Shown piece by piece: positions 54,306-64,000 of a stretch of 64,000 nt of DNA (its first letter is position 1; every line of letters starts with the position of its first letter). A program made the translations under genes and the position numbers. Under the pieces are notes generated by a model. The model did not search any database and was not told the origin of the DNA. It saw only the letters and a list, made by a program, of their open reading frames with translations. The DNA comes from Piliocolobus tephrosceles (taxonomy: Eukaryota > Chordata > Mammalia > Primates > Cercopithecidae): the NCBI RefSeq assembly GCF_002776525.5, contig NC_045443.1:44966953-45030952 (forward strand). The letters are read 5' to 3'.

Positions 54306-55297
54306 GCCACTTCTGTACAGTCATGCAAGGGGAGAGGCAAAACCCCATGAAAGAAGCATAAACAAATTAACATAAGAACTCAAAGAAGGGAGAGATTGTC
54401 CCCGGCAGAGGGTCAGAATCAAGGAGTGCTCCCTGGAGGAAGTAACGTAGAGCAGCCTCTGGAAGGATAGTGGGGCTTCTGAGCCTGTACTCAGGGGCAG
54501 GGACGGAAGGTCTACAGCAGAGATCACTAAAGTAGGAGCAGAGACAGCACCCGAGAGGTCAGCTGCTGGTGTACAGCACCACCCAAAAGCCTGTCCTCAT
54601 GGCAGCCCAGTGCCCAGAAGGGATACTGGCCCAAGGAAGATGTCCAGGCAGGCCAGGCTCAGCCACAGTGGAAGAGCAACTCAGATTCATGCTCCAGCTC
54701 TCCAGCACCCTTGGCCTGTATCATCTCCCTGCACCTCCTATCTGCTCCATTCTCTCACTCTCACCACTCATCTGGGTCCCCTTGCAAACCTGTTCATGGG
54801 GAGAGTGAAAGACAAAACTACAACACTTGAAAAACTCCTTATAATACAAATATTTGGTGGCATCTAATTTAGACAAAAATCACCCAGCTGTCTTGTTTGG
54901 ACAGTTGGGTCCAGTAGAGTGGCCACAGAGCCGAGTGGCCTGAAGCCTCAGGAGATAGGCTGGTGGGTGTGTGGGCAGACTCTGCCTCTCCCTGTCCGGC
55001 CTGTACTTGGCTGAGATGCCAGGTCATTTGACATCTCTGGGCCTCAGTTCTCTCAGATGTGATGATGAAGAAATATGAGCCCTTTCCCGGCTCTAGACCG
55101 ACAGCTCCAATCATAGCCTCCAACTGCAGACATCTACCTGTTCCAAGGTGCGTCCCGATCCCTTCCTGTCCCACCAGGCAAGAGCAGGTCAGGCCAGACC
55201 CCAGCCCACTGTTTTGGGTAATCCAGCCTTGGGTGGGTTCCTTCCCTTTGATCCTGGCTGCCTCCTGATCCCTTCAGTGGAGGGAAGCAACCTCCAA
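54306..55297. other. Unrecognised stretch
   Basis: No gene or repeat family recognised. Confidence 0.4.
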
Positions 55298-55311
55298 CCT
55301 CTTGTGGATTT

Positions 55312-55478
55312 GGGTTTTTTTTTTTTTTCAGAGATGGGGTTTCGCTGTGTTGCCCAGGCCAGAACGCAGTGGCTATGCATGGGTACGATCATAGTGCACT
55401 GCAGCCTCGAACTCCTGGGTTCAAGCCATCCTCCTGCCTCAGCCTGCCAAGTAGCTGGGAGGACAGGCGCGCCTGGAT
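55312..55478 (-). mobile_element. Single right-arm Alu (FRAM-like), antisense, with 14-bp target-site duplication
   Basis: T run, 'gagatggggtttcgctgtgt' to 'gtagctgggaggacaggcgc', one arm only. It carries the right-arm insert region ('ggctatgcatgggtacgatc'). 'cctcttgtggattt' (55298-55311) and 'cctcctgtggattt' (55479-55492) differ at one base, so the short form is how it inserted. Confidence 0.9.
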
Positions 55479-56449
55479 CCTCCTGTGGATTTTAAGAAAG
55501 GAAGGAATTACTGGAGTCTGGAGGCCTGGGCCGGGCCTCCCACGCCCCCTGGCGGAAGGAACAGAGCTGTGTCCAGACCTGCACTGGAATCTGTGGCCAA
55601 CCTTCCTACCACTCTCCTCCCACCCCTCCAGTCTTTTCCTCTGACCTTATTCATTCACCCTTAACTGCACACGCTCTGGGTGCCAGGCACATGCCACGAG
55701 ATGGGGCATGGAAGTGACTGAAATTGTCCCTGTCCCAAGGTCCTCTCTGTTCACTCAACTCTGTTCAATTCATTCAATAAGTATTTATTGAGCTCCTCCT
55801 CTCTGCCAGGCTCTTCTCAAGGCCGCAAGGACACCATTCTGCCCTCACAGAGTTTAGTCTAACAGGACCTATCGCCTGCTAAACAAACAATCATCATACA
55901 GTAGATGAGCCACAGGTGCCAGAGAAGAGGCCAAGAGGAGACATGACAGATGCACCAACAGCGGCTCTCACACCGAGCAGGGGACTGGAGGAGCAGAAGA
56001 GGGTGTGGGTGCACACGCGTGTACGTGTGTGTGCATGCTGGGGGATGGTGGGAGACGGATTTGCAGAGATGGCAGAGCCACGTCAGGGCTGGGATCGAGT
56101 AGCTGTATAGGATCCCTCTAGGCACAGGAAATGGGGTATGGGGTGGGGCAGGGCGGAAAGAACTTCCCACACCAAGAGGACAGAGAGAGGAAGGGCACAA
56201 AGTCCCAGCATGTTCAGGAAGCTACAAATAGTTTGCTGTGGTACAAGTGTGTGGTCAGTGGCAAGGAGGCAGCAAGAGGGTGGAAGAAGCCTCACAAGTT
56301 GTATAAGGGGCTTGGGTCTGATCCTGGAGCTGTGAGGAGCCCCTGAAGGCTTTAAGAGACAGAATGATACGAACGCTTCTGCTTTCAGAAAAAGACCACT
56401 AGACCAGTGGAGTGTGGAGCGGGGCTGGGAAGGCAAGTGGCCGGAAATG

Positions 56450-56655
56450 GCATGGTGCTTGTACCCCAGCTGTGTAACATCAGGCAAGCCACATCACTTA
56501 TCTGAGCCACAGAGGCCTCATCTGTTAAATGGGGGTGCATCTGTCAAATGGGGGTGATGATACTCAGTCTATAGACTTGTTAAGAGGAGTAAATGAGATA
56601 ATATGCAGAAGTGCCTACTATGGTACCTGACACATAATAGACACACAGTAAATTA
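56450..56655 (+). repeat. MIR SINE, sense, nested in L2
   Basis: 'ccagctgtgtaacatcaggc', 'cctcatctgttaaatggggg', 'gttaagaggagtaaatgaga' and 'ggtacctgacacataataga' in order. 'catctgt(t/c)aaatgggggtg' is tandemly duplicated at 56519-56556. Confidence 0.9.
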
Positions 56656-56752
56656 TATACATATGCATGTGTGTATATATATACACACACACGCATATGT
56701 GTATATACTATATATATGTATACTATATATATGTGTCTGTGTATATATATAT
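56655..56752 (+). repeat. (TA)n/(CA)n compound microsatellite with palindrome
   Basis: TATA, TGTG and CACA runs. 56668-56689 is a perfect 22-bp palindrome centred on the TA run. Confidence 0.95.
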
Positions 56753-56890
56753 TACATCAGAGAGCCTACCAAGAAGGCTATTGCAATTGTCTAGGCAAGA
56801 GATGCAGAGAACCTGAATTCAACCATTGTGGAAGGTGAGAAAAAGGGGACGTCAAGAGCTGTTTCAGGCAGTTGCCCTTTGGGAATGGGT

Positions 56891-57819
56891 TGGATATGGA
56901 TCTTGTCTTTCTAAAAACATCCCAGAGTTCATCTCAGCCTTTTGTCCTCAGGCACTAATCCGTGACCCGTGCATACTTCATCACCTTCCCACATTTTTTA
57001 CTGCTAGCTTTATATTAAGTGTACATATGCTTGTTCAAGGCTTGTCCAATTTGCAGTTTGTCTGGCTCAGGCACAGGATGCCTGGAGTTCAGGCAAAGGC
57101 CCTGCTGGCTGAGCCTCTAGGTAGGGATGTCTCAGGCAGCAGTGGACAGATTCATGGAGGTTTTGGATGACAATCAGATGAGGATCTGTCCAGCCACCAC
57201 GTTCATCCTTGAAGCTAAGATTGAGAAAAGAAGTGCTGGGAAAGTTGACCATGGAGATTGGCTGGCGCCTGGGTTTCATCAAACACTCATTGCAGAGTGA
57301 AAATCTAGAAAGCCCATCTCCAGCCTATCCCTCAGGCACAGCTCCCCCAGCTCCCCGGCCAGGCAGCCTTCCTCCCACACCTGCCTCCAGGGTGCCAGCT
57401 CTGAACATAGGTACCACAGGTACCATTCGGGGGGTGCTCCAGCCCCTCTAGAGGAAGGGCAAAAAGGGGCAAGCAGTTTTTGTGTGTGTAGCTGGATCAC
57501 CGTTTAACCTACTTAGACTGTGTTCATCTGAGGTTGCCAGTGGCGGAGGGACTTGCGGCAATTATGAAGGGCTAAGACCCCCAAAGCCATCTCATGGTGT
57601 TGTCACCCTCTTCAGGCCGTACTGAGCCTGGGGCAGTTGTTAATAGTGTCAGAGGCAGCTATTAGTCTCTGTGGTCTGCAGGTCCCCCTTTAAGAAAGTT
57701 TGATTATGTTCATTTTAAGAACATGTTACTTTGTGTTTTGGTTTTTCCCCAATACTTGTCCCCTGTTCCAAAGGGATAACTCAGTCCTCTAGATTTCTTT
57801 GGGGTAGAAATTTTTTAAA
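56891..57819. other. Unrecognised stretch
   Basis: No gene or named repeat. Confidence 0.4.
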
Positions 57820-57829
57820 AAATCATTCA

Positions 57830-58090
57830 GGCCGGGCGCGGTGGCTCAAGTCTGTAATCCCAGCACTTTGGGAGGCCGAGACGGGCGGATCACGAGGTCA
57901 GGAGATCGAGACCATCCTGGCTAACACGGTGAAACCCGTCTCTACTAAAAAAAATACAAAAAACTAGCCGGNNNNNNNNNNNNNNNNNNNNNNNNNNNNN
58001 NNNNNNNNNNNNNNNNNNNNNNNNNNNNNNNNNNNNNNNNNNNNNNNNNNNNNNNNNNNNNNNNNNNNNNNCAAAAAAAAAAAAAAAAAA
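57830..58090 (+). mobile_element. Young AluY, Old World monkey type, sense, with gap
   Basis: Almost free of random changes: 'ggccgggcgcggtggctcaa', 'gagacgggcggatcacgagg', 'gctaacacggtgaaacccgt' and 'aaaaaactagccgg', then N and an A tail. 'aaatcattca' is exact at 57820-57829 and 58091-58100. The missing second arm lies in the gap, so the gap should be about 150 bases and not 100. Confidence 0.95.
57972..58071. other. Assembly gap, 100 N, inside AluY
   Basis: N run replacing the Alu second arm. Typical of assemblers failing on a high-identity repeat. Confidence 0.99.
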
Positions 58091-58100
58091 AAATCATTCA

Positions 58101-58559
58101 AAGACAACCTCTTGAACTGTCTCTCTTGAATTCCTGGGCTTACTCAAGAGATGATATCAGGTGTTCAAGATGCTGTTGAGCGAGGACAGCAAGGAGCGAG
58201 CAGGGTGAGGGGAGAGGAAGCTGAACCCTGCCCTGGGATCACCGTGGAGAAGGGTCAGGGTCTCCAAGGGGCATGACTGCATGGGCATGTTGGACCCTGC
58301 ACACCAGCTTTACCAGCCTGGGCCAAGGTTCCCAGGTCACAAGGAGCAGTAACATGACCCAACACAGAGGTCTGTGGGACAATGGACAAGGGGGAGATCA
58401 GCATGACATGGTGAGAGGCCCTTGCATACCCTGCCTCCTGGGCTCCAAGAAGCAATTCTCCAGGACTCCTGAGCGACCGTGGGGAGGGGGAGATAGTCTC
58501 AGTAATGGAGGAGATTAAATCCCCTGGGGCCAGTCAGGATGGGGCTCTGAGTTAGATTT
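58101..58559. other. Unrecognised stretch
   Basis: No gene or repeat recognised. Confidence 0.4.
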
Positions 58560-59345
58560 AGGTTGGTTTAAATTTTTTAAAAATAAGACCTATTTTGCCC
58601 TCCAGGATTTGTGGAGGAGGATTCATCCCTCCAGCTGCAGCCAGGACACTTATTGGCTGTTCCAGGTGCACCTGTGAGACAGGTGAACATGGGCCCAATG
58701 CAAGCGAGACCCTCCTTCCCTGGTCCCACAGACAGCCTCGTCAGGTCCCGCAAAGGAAGAGCTGAGAATGTGGTTTTGGGGACCACCTTGGTTGACTGGC
58801 TTGTGGGTCCCCTTCACAAGGTCATGGTGAATTGTCAGTTCCTTGATGTTGTGCCAGACCCCTATTAACTTCAGTAGGGAGGGCACCAGGTTCAAGAGAC
58901 CGAAGAAGAGACCCCGAGCCAGCATACGAGACCAGGGGCGTTATTAGTGGGAAATTTACAAATGGGGATGTTCCCACGGTGGCGCGCTGGGCAGAAGAAC
59001 CACAGCCACTGGTGAAAAACATGCAGTTTACAGCATTTTCACTTCTCACCCTGCCCCTAACAGCCTCCACCTGGCAGCCTTCACTTAATCCAAAAGAAAG
59101 GGGCTCGATCCCCTGTACGGCCATGTCCCACTGGACAGCAGGGAAACTCGGACGTTCTCATACATAAGAAATTAATCTCCAGGTCAGCCACTCCCAGAAT
59201 CTTTAGCTCAGACTTCTGAACTGCTTTCGGGTGCATCTGCTGTACAGCGTCACTCTCAGGGTAGGCTTGAGTTATCACTCTCAGGTGTGTCTACCATACA
59301 CTTGAACACATAAGCTCCCTGCACCCTCACTGTGTCTAACCTGTC
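58560..59345 (-). mobile_element. Probable degraded class I ERV LTR and adjoining leader, antisense
   Basis: Read on the minus strand, 58860-59010 has an R/U5-like order: 'ccgtgggaacatccccattt', a decayed AATAAA-like site, 'ggtctcttcttcggtctctt' is approximated at about 58890-58915, then 'gaacctggtgccctcccta'. Upstream 'gggatcgagcccctttc' also recalls such LTRs. I cannot name the family. Frames of 91 and 100 codons across it are not intact viral genes. Confidence 0.4.
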
Positions 59346-59514
59346 CGAGCAGAGCTCTCTGCCTCCAAGTGCACCCACAGGTGCAGACCCCTGCCTGGGA
59401 CCTTCTCTACATAGACACCCTATGTGCTACTCCTCCAAGAAAAAGTCTGTAAACTCTCTTTCTGTGCCCATTCTTCACACAAATTAGCACAGTAAGGAAA
59501 AAAGAGACAACTTG

Positions 59515-59700
59515 GGAGCAGAAATCCCAGTGATCCAGTTTGGACCCTACCACAATAGTTGAGACAAATCAGCTTCCGTCTCAGTTTTTCCACCCATAAA
59601 ATGGGAATAACAGCTGCCTCACATCAAAGGAAGTGCCATGTAAGTGGTAAAATGCTCTAAGGTTGTAAGGAGTTTTTAAAAGCAAGGGACCCTATTCATT
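59515..59700 (+). repeat. MIR SINE, sense, partial
   Basis: 'agtttttccacccataaaat', 'gggaataacagctgcctcac' and 'gtaagtggtaaaatgctcta' resemble the MIR middle and 3' part. Confidence 0.65.
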
Positions 59701-60564
59701 TAGAGAACTGAACCCAGAACTTCAGAGGGTGAGACTGTTTCCTCACTCTAGACATACGAGCCAGAGCTTTGGGCTCTAAGATCTCTGATTCACGTAAGAA
59801 TAAACACAGAATCCATTAAATAAGGTTTGTGTGCCTCTGTGGTCCACTCAGGTACTACAGTGGCTGCAGCAACGGGGTTATGACCTGGCTCAGCCTCCAA
59901 CTCTCCAAGCTTTAGCAAGTCCCAATCTTTTGGGAAAGTGCACCCAATAAGGAAACAACTGACTCAGTTCTGGTCCTGATTCTTTCACTCACTGGGTGTC
60001 ATTTAACCTCAAGCAAGCTTTCTCAAGCATGGAATCAAGAAAGTGGGGACAGAATGAAGACCATGAAGAGCACCTCCAACTCGATTTCCTCAGTCACCCC
60101 ACCAGTGCAAAGCCAGGTCACGACAGCCCTGAAGATCCTCCTGCCTCATCCCGTTCCTGCCCACGAGTCCAGGAAGGGATGCAGAGCTGGGGAGAGCTAG
60201 TCGCTGACCTGCCCCTGGCCCCACAGGGCCTTTTAGGACCAGCAGCCCTTTCCGGCCTGCACTGCCCTGGGCCTATAGGGCCAAGAGTACATGCACGTGG
60301 AGAGATTGAGGAGGCTGGGAGCACAGGAGTACACAGCTGGCCCCCTCTGCCCAGGCCCACCCGGAGAGCCCCAGTGAGCTCACGTCTGCAGTAACCTCAC
60401 TTCTCATAACTGCGACGGTGAGACACGCCCGGGAAGCCAAGCCCAGGTGAGAAGTGATGGCTGTCTCCTCAGGAATGTGCTGCCCAATTAACACTGCCTC
60501 CCAGATGGCTCCTGCGGAGGCTAGGACTACTCCCCCAGGGCGGTGCTGGCCAGCCTCCAGACTG
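59701..60564. other. Mostly unrecognised stretch with a MIR scrap
   Basis: 59960-60040 ('cagttctggtcctgattctt', 'cactgggtgtcatttaacct') is probably a MIR scrap. The rest is GC-rich and non-genic. Confidence 0.4.
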
Positions 60565-60660
60565 AGTCATTCTGTGAGCATTTATTGAGGGCCTACTATG
60601 CATCAGGCATAACAAGGAGGAATAAAAGCCACACTGGAGAGTACAGTCTGTCTGTCCCAG
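60565..60660 (-). repeat. L2/MIR 3' end, antisense
   Basis: 'gtgagcatttattgagggcc' and 'tactatgcatcaggcataac' are the standard antisense L2 terminal motif. Confidence 0.75.
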
Positions 60661-61375
60661 ACACACTTTCGGAGACAGATTGTCAGAGAGCCTCAAGAGC
60701 TCTACTGGTGAAGCCCCCAGACCTCCATCACCCCAAAGCCCTCCCACTTCCTGACCACAGTTGTAAGCCCTTAACTTGTTTCCCTCTCTTTTCAAAGCAC
60801 CCACAGTTCTCAATCTCCTTCTAGGCTCCTCTTCATCTCAAGCTGTATGAATCAGGCTGCTGCCTCCTCATTTTCCTGCTTCTGGGACAGTCTAAACCAC
60901 CCACTGTCCATCCACAGACACTAGGTTTATTGCTTCCTGTCCTTGGCAGGGTGTCCAAGAGAGGCCACAAAGTGAGGCAACACCCATGTGTCTAGAGGAT
61001 GGGCTCTCACTAGAGGTGCTCTTCAGGTTAATTACCTATAGAGGCAGGTCCTCAGGCAGGAAAGCCTAACTTGGAAGATAGGCCTCAGTTAGGCAAGGGG
61101 CCTCCCTCTCAAAGGGCATGTGCCCTGAGGGCTGAAGTTGGAAGAGGTTAGAAACCTCAGCGTGGCCTACATGGTATGTGGTCAAAGCAGTCATTCTTCT
61201 TGCTATAAGATCCAGTCTTTTATCTTTACTAGCTCTATATCTACATGTTAGGATTGCATCCCACCAGGAAAAAGAGACACCCCAAAGACCAGGCTTACAT
61301 GATTTTGAGGGGCTATTTGTCTCATTTAATGAGAGCTCAGAGGTTAGGCAGTCAGGCTCTGACCATGGCTCCAAT
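60661..61375. other. Unrecognised stretch
   Basis: No gene or repeat family recognised. Confidence 0.4.
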
Positions 61376-61650
61376 GCCATCAGGGGTCCAGGCTCCTTTT
61401 ACCTTTCTACCCAGTCTCCCTTAGCATGTACTTCTTATCGTCACAAGATGGCTGCCCCATCTCCAACATCAAGTTCAAATTCCAAGCAGGAAGATGAAGA
61501 TCAAAGGATCAGTTGAGTCTCCATCCCTTTTAAAGAGCTTTCCTGGAAGTTCCACACAAGTTCTTACACCCCATCGGCCAGAACTGTGTCACACAGCCAC
61601 CTCTATTTGCAAGAAATAGAGACTGAGAAATGTGTTTTTAGTTGATCATT
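61376..61650 (+). repeat. Interspersed repeat, family not named
   Basis: 'cacaagatggctgccccatc', 'ccaagcaggaagatgaagat', 'gagctttcctggaagttcca' and 'ggccagaactgtgtcacaca' recall a common mammalian repeat with the phrase 'ttggccagaac...gtcacatggcca'. I cannot name it with confidence. Confidence 0.5.
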
Positions 61651-62472
61651 TGCTGCCACCAACAACATCAGATTTGGCTAAATGAGGAATAAAAACTGGT
61701 ATAGAACTTGTAAGGAGAGAGATGTGTAGGAGCAAAGGGAAAACTGCCCCCTTTTCCTGTGAAGGGGCTCCCACTTGGTCACAAGTCAGGCTCTCAATGA
61801 CTTAAGACAAGACGAGAGGGGGACCTCGTCCAGTTTTTATTTTGGGGACTCAGTGGTTTTTCTAAGTAGACACTGGACTGGTCAGAACCACAAAACTGAC
61901 CAGTCTGCAAGGCTGAATTGAAGAGCAGGGTTTTGGGGTTTTAGGTGTATGTTCTACCTTATGGTACCCACTTTATGGCATAAGAACACAGAAAGACAAA
62001 GACAAAGGAAAACAGGATTTCTGGGAGGAAAAAGGATCAGATAACATGAATATTCATTCAAAAAGTACACCAGAGTTGCCATACCCAAGACTAGTCACAC
62101 AAATGCTTTTCTCCCATTAATCAAGATTTAGGAGAGAAAAAGGCAGTGATTTTTACCATTTGCTCAACCAGATTCCACAGAAAGAGAGATTGAAAGCCTG
62201 GCTGGTGAAAATTTCTTACCCTTCTACTGACTTGTGAGGTCCTGAGTTCTTTTCATGGAAGCTTCCAGAGGAGCAGAGCAGCATTGATGTGCTGCTCACA
62301 GTGCCAAAACTGTAGGGGAAGTTTGCTGAAAACCAACTGAAAAAAGGCAGATTAATAGAAGAAAAGGCATACAAATTTTATTAATATGCATGGAAGGGGA
62401 GTGGGGGAAGAAGGAATCATAGAGTGATTAGCTCAACCCTGCAATGGGGTATAAAAGTTTATACACCCTCAA
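61651..62472. other. Unrecognised stretch
   Basis: AT-rich, no gene or named repeat. Confidence 0.4.
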
Positions 62473-62818
62473 TATGATTTGGATTTGTGTCCCTGCCCAA
62501 ATCTCATGTTGAATTGGTGGAGGGGCCTGGTGGAAAGTGATTGGATCATGGGGGCTGTTCTCATGATTGTGAGTGAGTTCTCACGAGATCTGATGGTTTA
62601 AAAGCATGTGGCACTTTCCCTTCACTCTGTCTCTCCTGCTCCGCCATGGTTAGGTGTGCTTGCTTTCTCTTCACCTTCTGCCATGATTCTAAGCTCCTGA
62701 GGCCTCCCACCCATGCTTCCTGCACAGCCTGCAAAACTGTAAGTCAATTAAACCTCTATTCTTCATAATTACCAGTTTCAGGTAGTTCTTCATAGCAGTG
62801 TGAGAATTGATTAATACA
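62473..62818 (+). mobile_element. MST-type MaLR LTR (5' LTR), sense
   Basis: 'tatgatttggatttgtgtcc', 'ttggatcatgggggctgttc', 'gagtgagttctcacgagatc', 'gcttcctgcacagcctgcaa', 'tcaattaaacctctattctt' (the AATAAA-like signal) and the end 'gattaataca' follow MST/THE1 LTR order. The 'cctgcacagcctgcaaaac' part favours MST over THE1. It is joined directly to internal sequence, so it is a 5' LTR and not a solo one. Confidence 0.9.

Positions 62819-64000
<1,182 letters not shown>

Larger units (their letters stand above)
55655..56890 (-). repeat. L2 LINE, antisense, interrupted by a MIR and a TA/CA repeat
   Basis: 'attcaataagtatttattga', 'ctctgccaggctcttctcaa' and 'ctgccctcacagagtttagt' (55770-55860), then 'ggtctgatcctggagctgtg' and 'gaccactagaccagtggagt' (56310-56420), then after the interruption 'aaggctattgcaattgtcta' (56773-56792). 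All are in antisense L2 order. Confidence 0.85.

Noticed and set aside
58577..59124. Possible retroviral gene on the minus strand
   Set aside because: The frames cross what looks like LTR/leader sequence and are short. No gag, pol or env motif is visible.

Overview
The window looks like non-coding nuclear DNA from a primate, most likely an Old World monkey draft assembly. The case rests on dense Alu elements of both orientations, old L1M/L2/MIR fragments, MaLR LTRs and three N runs (11917-12016, 48533-48932, 57972-58071). The youngest Alu (57830-58090) carries a base combination I associate with the cercopithecoid AluY radiation (for example 'aaaaaactagccgg' and 'gagacgggcggatcacgag'). I recall that assignment from memory and have not searched it.

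I see no convincing protein-coding exon. The long open frames are shadows of repeats, run through N gaps, or have lengths expected by chance in 64 kb. The only gene-control region I would defend is a CpG island with GC boxes at about 7780-8560. It contains an unusual repeat-plus-hairpin block (8158-8269).

Layout: 1-7.7 kb has MIR and L1M 3' fragments in otherwise unrecognised sequence. 7.8-8.6 kb is the CpG island. 8.8-19.5 kb holds MIR/L2 remnants, scattered Alus, a 58-bp nested palindrome (10788-10845) and a gap inside a (TTCC)n tract. 19.5-26.7 kb is an old L1M landscape repeatedly invaded by Alus, several with clean target-site duplications. 26.7-37.8 kb has MIR, L2, an Alu whose tail has become a 315-bp GAAA/GGAA microsatellite, an MLT1-type LTR and a 170-bp local duplication. 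37.8-42.1 kb is L1M ORF2 debris, four Alus and a MER5-like DNA transposon. 43.7-50.9 kb is rich in simple repeats (TG, TTTA, C21, GT/CG, GTTT, CA) set among L2. 51-61 kb contains nested MIR/Alu/L2 copies, the young AluY and a probable degraded class I ERV LTR. From 62.47 kb to the end there is an MST-type MaLR LTR followed by its internal region, split by an Alu.

The window records layered retrotransposition more than a set of genes acting together. L2 and MIR came first, then L1M and MaLR, then AluJ/S, then one AluY. I found no novel coding system. The items most worth checking are the hairpin block in the CpG island, the nested palindrome, the local duplication, a possible conserved regulatory element near 35.75 kb and two ATG-initiated open frames in unique sequence.
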